A DNA stretch of 64,000 nucleotides. It comes from Apostichopus japonicus. Its lineage: Eukaryota; Echinodermata; Holothuroidea; Aspidochirotida; Stichopodidae. The stretch is from positions 20,871,376 to 20,935,375 of the forward strand of contig NC_092567.1 in the NCBI RefSeq assembly GCF_037975245.1, given 5' to 3'. Made by a program: the position numbers and the translations under genes. Below, piece after piece: positions 30,661 through 39,851 of the stretch (its first letter is position 1; the number at the start of each line of letters is the position of its first letter). The notes under the pieces are model-generated. The model ran no database searches and was not told the origin of the DNA. It saw only the letters and a list, made by a program, of their open reading frames with translations.

Positions 30661-33479
30661 AATCAAGATGTCCTCAAGTATTACTTCATATTCTTGTCAT
30701 GTAGTATAAACGGAGGATAACCCATCGATCAACTCTGGGAAACGAAATAAAAGAAAAACCAAAATAAATACGGACTACATATCGTTTAATTTTTTCTGCT
30801 CGTGTTTTTATTTATCGATGTTTATAGATGCCATAATTATTAATTGGCAAAACTCTGAATAAGTCTTTAAGAAGTTTGTGCTTGTTAATGACCTAACCTT
30901 TTATAGGTTTTCATAAATTACGTTTAAAAAAAGCGACTGTTTGAAAGTCTACAATAAATACAACGATAAACTACGCATTGATCTAATCTTAAAGCAGCTA
31001 TATAGTTGCGGTTCACAACTGATAACAAAAATTATACATTGATTCGAACTATGCATTCGAATTATGCATTGATTCGAACATTACTGTTCATTACAATTAA
31101 GTATACGTGAACATTAACATACATATATACACTATAGTATTTCTTTTAGCCTAACAAGAGGTGCAATCATTTTGTGGCAGTAGATTAACCCTTGATGACA
31201 ATATCAAAGCCAAGTACCGCCCTGGATGTTATATTCATATTGTACTGGACATATGTATTTACATTTATAATACTTTTCATGTAGTAATATTTTGTCTTGA
31301 TAGCTGTATTGCAGTTTCCCTTATTAGAGAGAAATGACAGGTAATTATACAGATAGTTTGTGTAACCCAAATTTACTTCGGGGATTTGAAAATAATCATC
31401 GTCCGCCTATTATAAACATTTCATATCCTATCAGAAGGACCCCTTACATTATGTTATCTTAACCTATGACTTAAACCACTCTTTTACATTTTTAGTGAAA
31501 AACAGAGTGATTTTTGTGTAGGTTCTCAAGTAAAATGTTGAAGAAGTATACATATTCGGCTTGATATCATAATTTGGTGAAATGTTAAATAATCAGCATG
31601 ACAGGATTACTTATTACGATTTCACGGCTATAGAAAATGATTGAATGTATGCACGTATGGACGCCCTTAATTCTGTATTCAAATCCATTACATACTCCCC
31701 TTTACTTGTGTATGGATGAAAACAGTCATAGACATCATCTTTGTATAACGTTTACAGAAGGATGAAAATAATAAAAGTCCATCATTTGCTAAAAAATATT
31801 TCAACCAAACAAAACGACTGTTTGGAGGTAAGCGGGAAGAATGTACATGAAGAGAATTGTATTTTAAGGAGGGGAGTGTGTAACAAGGATAGTTCTTACA
31901 GATTCTTTGTCATGTGAAAGATGTCGAAGATGTGATGATTGCAGTCGTAGAATATCGATCACAATTGGCGCAGCTGTAGAGAATTTACTTGACATGACTT
32001 TTCATAAGACAATAAGTTCAATAAAACAATGACCCTGGAAGAAAGACAAATTTCAGAGACAGGTCCGTAAAAGAGTTTCTTTGTTTGGAGCTTTCAAGAC
32101 CAGCATGAAGTAACAAGAATAGAACGCAGTTGTTTAAAAAAAAAACGAAAGTATAACTATACAAGTGTTTTTGTGCGATACACATTAAAATTTCTATAGA
32201 TTGTATTGTTTAATTTGTAGTTAAATAAAGGGCGATTTATACAAATTATCTATAAATCTGTTCCTTTATCGACTTTCAGCTGCGAATTATAGAGAGGGTT
32301 CAATCGCCAGGAGGAAGATTTCTGAACAACTGGGCGTGGCTTCTTCGGCTCGTCATATCTATAATAATAAAATAATAATACAAAAAAAAATCACCACCAA
32401 AATAAAAGGGAAGAAAACATGAAAATATAGAGATAAAAGAAGACAAACAAATGGACACAGAAATTAATTACCTGTAATGAACGATATTTGGGTAAATAGT
32501 TTCAACAGGACTATATTCGGAAACAAGCATGAATGGAGATCGTCTGCTAATGGTAGACGACCAAATCTGAGGCAAAGCTATACACGGGAAAGTGGAATTT
32601 ATATTAAGACTGGAGGACGAGATGAATAATATCAACAAGGACGACGAAATCGCAAAAAAATATATTCAAGTATGCGTGTAAACACGTAGACTTAGATAAT
32701 CCGAGTACAACAGCATGAGTACCAGCATACAAACAAAATTTATCATTAGCATGTGTACAGAATTTAAGTATACAAGCCTCTGACTGCGAATATACGAGTA
32801 ATTAATCTTTCACTAGTTTCTAAATTAGATTTCCCACGATGCCTCGAGTACAATGACGAGTACACAGAGCCATGAGGGTACTGAGTATCATTCATAACAT
32901 ATGCGAGAATACGAGCACAAGAAGGAACTCACTTCAAGTATGGTACTAAAGATACGCCAGAAATATTTTTGCCAAAATGTGTTGAGGATACCCTCTAATG
33001 TTGACACAATCTTCCAATTGTTCTACAAATTTTGCTCCAAAAGTTCGAATGGAGGAGAAGGAGGAGGAGGTGGACAACACTTTTCTTCTTATACTTTTGG
33101 GGTCTGGCGCCACCATTTTCCATGTATACATTTTTATTATTTTTGTCAACGTTGTTGTCATATGAACTTTGTAAGCATATTTTGTACTCTACATACCTCA
33201 CACGAGTGAGGTGCACATGCAGAGATTAAATAAACTTAAACTTAATCTTAAACTTTTGGTGACATGGGGGAGGGGGTGGCACCTAATCCCTTTACACGTC
33301 GCCGGAGCCTATATGAAAATTTGCAGCAGTAAGAGCTCGTTAGCACCATCTAGGTATATGATAAATATCATGATGTGTATAGTTACAGCCGAAACTTTGG
33401 AATAAAAAACACAAAAAGGGAAACAAAAATAGTTCAGTCGGTGAAATTGAAAAAAGGACAAACTAAGATTGAGAAAGAA

Positions 33480-34045
33480 ACGTTAAATGAAAACCAAAAT
33501 TATGTTTTCAGATGAGGTATAGAAATTCAAATGGTTGAATGTTTGAGTGAAAGAAACAACAAAACCTTCAAAAAATGTTGAACACAGAAGAAGAAGAAGA
33601 AGAAGAAGAAGAAGAAGAAGAAGAAGAAGAAGAAGAAGAAGAAGAAGAAGAAGAAGAAGAAGAAGAAGAAGAAGAAGAAGAAGAAGAAGAAGAAGAAGAA
33701 GAAGAAGAAGAAGAAGAAGAAGAAGAAGAAGAAGAAGAAGAAGAAGAAGAAGAAGAAGAAGAAGAAGAAGAAGAAGAAGAAGAAGAAGAAGAAGAAGAAG
33801 AAGAAGAAGAAGAAGAAGAAGAAGAAGAAGAAGAAGAAGAAGAAGAAGAAGAAGAAGAAGAAGAAGAAGAAGAAGAAGAAGAAGAAGAAGAAGAGAAACT
33901 GTCAGTGAAATTGAGAAAGGTCAAATTCAAGTTTGAAAAAGGAACGTTAATTGAAGACCAAAATTATGTTTTCAGATGAGGCATAGAAATTCAAATGTTT
34001 GAATGTTTGATTGAAAGAAACCACAAAACCTTCCAAAAATTAATG
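33480..34045. repeat. ~125-bp direct repeat flanking the GAA tract
   Basis: GAAAACCAAAATTATGTTTT, CAGATGAGG, ATAGAAATTCAAATG, TTGAATGTTTGA, GAAAGAAAC and ACAAAACCTTC occur in the same order before the tract (about 33420-33575) and after it (about 33905-34040). Confidence 0.85.
33586..33894. repeat. Uninterrupted (GAA/TTC) repeat, about 103 copies
   Basis: 309 bp of pure AGA/GAA triplets without a single interruption. Frames across it give only poly-Glu, poly-Arg, poly-Lys or poly-Ser and are not genes. Long GAA-TTC tracts are known to form triplex DNA and to be unstable. Confidence 0.97.
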
Positions 34046-35065
34046 AAATTAAGTTAGTCCGCTAAGCATGGCAATGTAAGTAATGACACGATTCAAATAC
34101 CCTCTAAATAAAATAATTCTTTATGGAAGTAATATTTATATATTTCATGTTTAAAAAAAAAAATATATATATATATATATTGGTCAACTAATACTAAAAT
34201 TTGGAAAACAAATAAACGAAGGTTAATTGGAATCGCCACCAACTTAGCAAGGCATATTTGAGAGTCAGGAATTATGCTCAAGAGGTCACTGGCTACAATC
34301 TTGTTCCGTCCAGTTCCATCTCAATTAAAAAGCGACATGTAAGAATACAACAATGTAACAATTTAAACCAATAACTGAAAGATAAAAAATGATGCCAGAA
34401 AACTCAAAAAAGGTACGACATAGTAATTTTAGTGATCTGCCATAACAACGTGTGTAAGTATAGACAAAAAAATCCAATCACATGTGATCTATAGCTCATG
34501 AATATAAGTTGCCCATGAGGAGCATGTAAGGGACCGTACCACACCTAACTGAATAATCACTGGCGGAAGAATATTTTTCTGATGTAGCAGGAGAAGGAGG
34601 TGGTGGGTGTGCTGTCGTTGGTGATCATTCTATTAATTTTTATATTTGTTTTATTTCATTTTTTGTATGGAAGCAAAATTTTGCTTAACGGGTTGAGGAG
34701 AGAGTGGGCAATTGGGGTTGATCGAGTCAGTGGTCTCAGTCCACAAGAACCTATTTTTTATGTAAATTGGATGACATGCAACAATGAGTTTCATAATGTG
34801 AACAACCTTTTGTTCAAACCGATAGTGACGTTGAAAGTTTGGGGAACTAGGAAGGGTGCGAGAACGGGTGGGAGGTTTTACAAAGGGCCAGCCCACAAAT
34901 TATTGGAAGAAACAACAATGACCCACATACTCCCTCCCAACTCCTGTACTTCCGCCGTTGCTAATACATTCATTAAGTGTGGTGAGGTCTCTCCCAGTTC
35001 AGAAAGTTATATGCAAGGGCAGGATACCGTTACAAAAGCAGCGAGGTAGAGGTCGATCGATGTCT

Positions 35066-35176
35066 TTACTTTGTGTCTTCGGGTTTGGAATAGGATCTAC
35101 CGCAGCAGGTATTCTTGGGATCGTTACCGAACTTATGGAGGAATATCAGGATCGCCACAAACAACAACAGGAGGAC
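35066..35176 (-). CDS. Tetraspanin 1 exon 6 and stop
   Basis: Acceptor CATCTCAG. It encodes VLLLLFVAILIFLHKF, completing TM4, then a polar tail with CC, and stop TAA at 35066-35068. Confidence 0.85.
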   Translation of the reverse strand, partial: VLLLLFVAILIFLHKFGNDPKNTCCGRSYSKPEDTK

Positions 35177-35799
35177 CTGAGATGGTTAGAATAGAAAGGG
35201 GAAAAAAAAAGAAAAGAAACTCGTAATCATTCCCGTCACAAACTTGTATATGTATACGTATATGTATACGTATATATGTGTGTATACGTATATGTATACG
35301 TTTATGTATACTTATATATGTATACGTATATGTATATGTATACGTATAAGTATATGTATACTTATATGCATACGTATATGTATACTAATATGTATACGTA
35401 TATGTATACTTATATGCATACGTATATGTATACTAATATGTATACGTATACGTTTATTTATAAGTATATGTATATTTATATGTTAATGTATATGTTTATA
35501 TGTATGTATACGTATATGTATACGTATATACTTATACGTATACGTGTATGTATATGTATACTTATTTGTATACGTAAACGTTTATTTATATGTATACGTT
35601 TCTATATATATACGTATATGTGTTGGTATACGTATATGTTTATGGATACGTATATGTATACGTATATGTATATGCTATGTATACTGATACTATACGTTTA
35701 CGTAGAAATACAATACAGCGTTCTCACAGAACTCTAAAGTCGCTTTAAATCGTCAACGTTCCTTATTGTTTTGTATTTTTATCTGAATTACGTATAACG

Positions 35800-35831
<32 letters not shown>

Positions 35832-36050
35832 TATAATTATATATGGTATAAACAGTTTTGTTTTAAAGAATGTCATTGAATATGTTGTAACTCCTCTTAT
35901 TTACCTGAAGTAGAAAGCAGATGAGGACGACTGTCCCAACAGCTCCAAGACCTCTGAATGTCGCATCGATCAAATAATCTCCGCATCCCTTGATAAGAAA
36001 AAGAAATTAATAGACATTTAACCATTTTTGCAATAATATGATTTATATAC

Positions 36051-36099
<49 letters not shown>

Positions 36100-36308
36100 G
36101 ACAAACACCTTCAGTGGAATTACGGCCTTCCTTACCGGTTTCGAACCTCTTGACATACAATCAGCGTCCACAGCCTAGTGGTTAGGGTGTCCGCGTATAG
36201 ACAGCCTCCACCGGGATTCGAACCCGGACCTCCCGCCCGGGTTCGAATCCGGTGGAGGCTGGAAGTTTTTTCACTGTCCTTGATTTTCCAACTCTTTAGG
36301 ATATCAAT

Positions 36309-36360
<52 letters not shown>

Positions 36361-38693
36361 CATACATTTCTAGGATTTCTGAATTAGTTTCTGTCCGATT
36401 TTGGCAATTAACCGGTACCGGGTTTATTTCTTCCGTATCCGAAAGCAAAATCTTCCCATCCCGTCGCCCCCCCCCCCACCCGTCCTTATACCAGTCATAT
36501 ATACCACTGGTTGGATCGAGGTGAAAACTAGTCTCGACTGTTAAGAATGAAAATGATCCCAACTGGATGTAAAGACTTCTCAATATTGTTGACATTCCGA
36601 TATTCTTTCAACAAGACTACACACTGGGACTTTGGCGTACATATACATGGTCAATGTGATGAAAATGTACGAAAATAGCAGACTTAAGCATTACTAGTCG
36701 TCTTATTTTTTTTTGTGTTTACCTCATCCCAAACGATCACGGCGCTGATGGCTCTTGAGCAACCCTCGTAGTACGTCTCACAGCAGGAATCGGGAGGACG
36801 ATCAGCTGGAAATTGGTTGTGAAACTTGTACCAATCCAAGTGTGAAATTACACCACAGCATTGTTTCTATATGGAAGACAATATGAGTAAAACAATGTAA
36901 AAGAAAAACAGCAAAAGAAAAGAAAACTTGAATTATGTCGAAGATTTTATAATTCAATCTAACTGATTGGACTTCTAATGTAACCCGTTTTAAACTGGTG
37001 ACAAAAAAATTAAAATTATTTTTTTTACTTATAAGAAATAGAATTAAAGACCAGTCTGTAAGAACAAAATGTGTGACGTCATAAGGCAGTCCCCCTTATC
37101 CCCCTCACACTCTTTTCCACATCAAATATAGTAGGGAAGATGGTTTCCTCCCCACCCTCCTCCTCCACCTCAAACGCCCATTATGTAGCGACCAAGCTGG
37201 TATCATGGTTATACAGTTTGGATTAGGCCTATACTTACCCTTTGTTGGAGATCATCCCACACCGATGTCAACTTTTCCTCTCCTTCCTGACCGTACCGTC
37301 CTATCGTCAGTTGCGCCCTCTGTGTGATGTAATCTTGGATTTGAGGATGGTAACCACCTGACCTCCAGTGGGTAAAGGTCATGACCAGAACAGAAGCCTC
37401 CAAGCACAAGACGATGACGATTAAAATGTAGTACTATATATGTGGAGAGAAAATCATCATTCATTTGGTATTTGTGCAACTTTAAATGGCACACTCACTA
37501 GCAGGTGTAGGTACAAATTTAACTGCAAACAGGAAGTGTGGATCGTTGACCCGGAAGTGGACCATGGGGGACGCAGTGTTAAAAAATTGTTATCAATTCG
37601 GGTAGGTTAAAGAAGGATGGAGAGCATATGTTGCACATAGACACAGATACGGGAGGAGTGAATTACTACAATTCATTGCCAGTATGTACACAATTAATTA
37701 CATGGCCACTCACTCGATCACTAGCGTACCAAGTGTATAGGTAATTCAGAACGCGGAAGGAAGCAGAAAGGGGTTTATTTGGGGGGGGGGGCAGAGAGGA
37801 GTGAACGAAATTTATTTCATTTCTTTGCAACGCAACCAAGCTGCAATCCATTTACAAACTTTTAAGAAGTACCACAAAACATGAATTCGCTTTACATGCT
37901 CAATTGTATAAAAGTGGAAATACTTACCCAAATTAAAGCACAGACGTCTGCTCTAAACGCTACCACACAACCGAAGGCACGAGACGCATAGTATGATAAC
38001 GGCAGCTATCAATAGGAGGATGGCCACGTAGATGTAAGGTAAGCTCGGGATGAGAATGGCTAACGAACGGCCAGGCCATTTATAAAGAGAACAATAGACG
38101 CGATCAGTAAACCGATCCCTGAGAGCTGTTCAGTAAGATGAAAAAACGGGATTGCTATAGTGTGCGGTAGTTTAAATGACCAACGTAGAGCGCGCTATGT
38201 TTGATAGACTTGGAACAAGCATGGCTAATGTTTAGTTAGATGAACATATGGAATCACTAGTACGGTAGTCTAAAATGACCTAAATAGATGGCGCAATGTT
38301 CGATAGACTTGGAACAAGCATGGCTAATGTTTAGTTAGATGAACATATATGATTACTAGTACGGTAGTCAAAAGTGACCGAAGTGGAGGGCGCTATGTAC
38401 GGTAGACTTGGGGAACAACGAACCAATTTTGGGAAATTTAGAATCCACCCCTTCCAACCCCACCCCCCCCCATACCCCTTCCCGACCACACCAATTTGGA
38501 CATCCTGTGAATGTCATTGAAAAAAAATATATTTATTGACTGATAGATTACAGTCGGCAAGAAAATAGAGGGCTCAATGTAAGTGAAATGTGACTTCATT
38601 TAACAAATGTTCAGGGCGCAATTTACTTACCATTAATATAACATTCAAGAAGCTAACAAAGCACTGGACACACTCAATGGCGCAGCAACACAT
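35066..38693 (-). CDS. Tetraspanin 1 of cluster (compensating frameshifts in exon 2)
   Basis: Six exons on the - strand: 38631-38693, 37928-38125, 37239-37433, 36723-36866, 35905-35988, 35066-35176 (21, 66, 65, 48, 28 and 36 codons plus stop). All introns are phase 0; nominal length is 264 aa. The cysteine-rich start MCCCAIECVQC offers palmitoylation sites before TM1. TM3 is YYILIVIVLCLEASVLVM. The large loop has CCG (KQCCGV), PDSCC, EGC and a last GC, the six-cysteine tetraspanin pattern. TM4 begins in exon 5 and ends in exon 6 before a tail NDPKNTCCGRSYSKPEDTK. In exon 2 the flanks read in frame (LSGIGLLIASIVLF; GCVVAFRADVCALIW), but the middle (GRSLAILIPSLPYIYVAILL) is in another frame. 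Read straight, the exon has stops at 38060-38062, 38009-38011 and 38006-38008. This is either consensus error or a pseudogene. Tetraspanins organise membrane microdomains; the partner is unknown. Confidence 0.85.
35244..35705. repeat. TATACG/TATATG minisatellite
   Basis: About 460 bp of GTATATGTATACGTATATGT-type hexamer repeats in the last intron of tetraspanin 1. Tyr/Met/Thr-only frames over it are not genes. Confidence 0.92.
35905..35988 (-). CDS. Tetraspanin 1 exon 5 (last loop cysteine, TM4 start)
   Basis: 28 codons, as in the two sister genes. It begins GCGDYLIDATFRG and runs into TM4 (GAVGTVVLICFLLQ). Donor GTAAAT. Confidence 0.9.
36042..36093. repeat. AT microsatellite
   Basis: Alternating AT just upstream (on the gene strand) of tetraspanin 1 exon 5. 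Confidence 0.9.
36163..36275 (+). mobile_element. tRNA-derived SINE with inverted T-arm
   Basis: GCCTAGTGGTTAGGGTGTCC (36173-36192) is a pol III A-box/D-arm. GGGTTCGAATCC (36239-36250) is a B-box, followed by GGTGGAGGCTGG. Between them AGCCTCCACCGGGATTCGAA (from 36203) is an inverted copy of the B-box region, forming a hairpin of about 24-bp arms with a 9-bp loop. It is not a functional tRNA, because the anticodon arm is missing. It lies in tetraspanin 1 intron 4. Confidence 0.75.
36306..36365. repeat. AT microsatellite
   Basis: Alternating AT with two TACATA interruptions, downstream of the SINE. Confidence 0.9.
36723..36866 (-). CDS. Tetraspanin 1 exon 4 (CCG motif)
   Basis: Acceptor ATATAG, donor GTAAAC. 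It encodes KQCCGVISHLDWYKF, PPDSCCETYYEGC and AVIVWDE. Confidence 0.92.
37050..37172. repeat. Dispersed repeat, copy 1
   Basis: GACCAGTCTGTAA, CAAAATGTGTGACGTCATAA and CCTCACACTCTTTTCCACAT, then CAAATATAGTAGGG, are repeated almost identically at 43093-43215. This copy lies in tetraspanin 1 intron 3. It contains TGACGTCA. Confidence 0.85.
37239..37433 (-). CDS. Tetraspanin 1 exon 3 (TM3 and start of large loop)
   Basis: Acceptor CATATAG, donor GTAAGT. It encodes YYILIVIVLCLEASVLVM and the loop segment ending SVWDDLQQR. Confidence 0.9.
37928..38125 (-). CDS. Tetraspanin 1 exon 2 (frame-disrupted)
   Basis: Acceptor TGAACAG, donor GTAAGT. It is 198 nt, exactly the length of the matching exon in tetraspanin 2. 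A one-base loss near 38084-38087 and a one-base gain near 37973 would explain why the middle reads in another frame while both ends stay in phase. Confidence 0.8.
38160..38412. repeat. ~101-bp tandem repeat, about 2.5 copies
   Basis: GATAGACTTGGAACAAGCAT recurs at 38201 and 38302, and a variant GGTAGACTTGGGGAAC occurs near 38401. Each copy is preceded by ACGGTAGT...GCGC and followed by GGCTAATGTTTAGTTAGATG. It lies in tetraspanin 1 intron 1. Confidence 0.85.
38631..38693 (-). CDS. Tetraspanin 1 exon 1
   Basis: ATG at 38691-38693, donor GTAAGT, phase 0. It encodes MCCCAIECVQCFVSFLNVIL and Met21: five cysteines before and into TM1. Confidence 0.8.
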
Positions 38694-38767
38694 CGTGGTT
38701 ATTAAGTAACACTATCTAACCTGTGATTGTTAAAAGGAACCAAAAAAAAATACAAAGAAAAATAAAT

Positions 38768-38845
38768 AGTCTATGCATTTTTAATATTATTTATTTCTAT
38801 ATATAAAGTCTATGCATTTTTAATATTATTTATTTCTATATATAA
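38768..38845. repeat. Two-copy 39-bp tandem duplication
   Basis: AGTCTATGCATTTTTAATAT through TATATATAA occurs at 38768-38806 and again at 38807-38845, effectively identical. Confidence 0.9.
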
Positions 38846-38948
38846 GTGAACACCAAAAACGTGACCGGCAAATAATAAGGGGGGGGGGGGGAGCAAACAG
38901 AGACCTCGCGATTTTGAGAGAAGAGTTCTTAACCGGCAACTTAGTTAT

Positions 38949-39085
38949 TCACCCGATACTCATAGCTAGTACAGTAACTACTGGTAATATTTTACCGTTA
39001 CCGTGTTACGAACACAGCGCAGTATTTACTGATGCACGATTGTGGAACATGAACAGTTACTGCACTTGCTATGAGTATCGGGTGA
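38949..39085. repeat. Long hairpin, ~32-bp arms
   Basis: TCACCCGATACTCATAGC (38949-38966) is perfectly complementary to 39068-39085. Pairing continues inward with two mismatches through AGTACAGTAACT / AGTTACTGCACTT, leaving a loop of about 73 bases. It could be an old fold-back element; the strand and any transcript are unknown. Confidence 0.7.
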
Positions 39086-39789
39086 GTTCAGTACTCACTT
39101 TGGGCAGCTTCTTGTATAACCATTACTATGAGTGTAGGCGTGGGGGGGGGGGGGTGGGTGGGAGTGCCAGTCATTTGTTACAACCCGGAAAGCGGTTGGG
39201 AAGGGATCTCAAGAGAACCTCACCGTTTTATGTACAAATATATGTAACTAACTGAACAACGAAAAACTGTGTGGAAATTATTATTAACCAAATTTGAAAA
39301 GAAAACAGAATATAACCCATCAAATAATGGTATGGTATTGCTCTTCATACAGCCTTAGTAACCGAATATCCGTGTTACACCTATGCGTCGGTTAGAGTAA
39401 CAAACAGCTCACAAGATAGCGCGTTCATTGGTTGTATTCCTGGGAGCTGTTCTAGCGAACGTTGGCAGGAAAACGCCACTTTATGGTGCACAACAGAAAT
39501 TAACCATGGAAGTAAGGGAAGCACTTTCATGAATTAACAGTTAAAATAATTTCTTGAAATTATTTTCATTTGACTACTTCTGGGTTTTTTTCCAAAACTG
39601 ATTTGATTGGACTGAATACAGAATCTTATACTAGAATCTCTCTATACCATTGTATCCGTAGACATTGCGAACAGAAATAAGTCGATGTGGGCTTATCATG
39701 TAAGATGCGATGAATGGATGAGAATGGAGTCAGTTCCGCGACTTTTTGGTTCCTTGCTGAAAGCAAAGGAACCTATGTATTCAGGTTGG

Positions 39790-39796
39790 CGTGTGT

Positions 39797-39844
<48 letters not shown>
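39790..39844. repeat. TG microsatellite
   Basis: GTGTGTGTGTATG followed by pure TG to 39844, directly before the AGGTCA-rich block. Confidence 0.93.
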
Positions 39845-39846
<2 letters not shown>

Positions 39847-39851
39847 CGCTT

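Larger units (their letters stand above)
29688..35065. other. Intergenic DNA between reductase and tetraspanin 1
   Basis: It holds the reductase 3' UTR (likely to about 30190), a duplicated ~160-bp block (29985-30150 and 30505-30660), AT-rich DNA without recognisable exons, the (GAA)103 tract at 33586-33894 with its flanking direct repeats, and the probable 3' UTR of tetraspanin 1. A + strand frame at 34600-35049 has no family resemblance and lies antisense to the tetraspanin 3' region. Confidence 0.6.

Noticed and set aside
32280-32345. Possible terminal exon of a fourth tetraspanin on the - strand (YDEPKKPRP-like tail)
   Set aside because: Its phase does not fit tetraspanin 1, whose own last exon was found at 35066-35176, and no companion exons are visible nearby.
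33547-33979. Poly-Arg, poly-Glu and poly-Ser open frames
   Set aside because: All are translations of the GAA/TTC microsatellite.
34600-35049. 149-codon + strand frame with a hydrophobic start
   Set aside because: Lies antisense to the 3' region of tetraspanin 1, has no family resemblance, and neighbouring sequence shows no exon structure.
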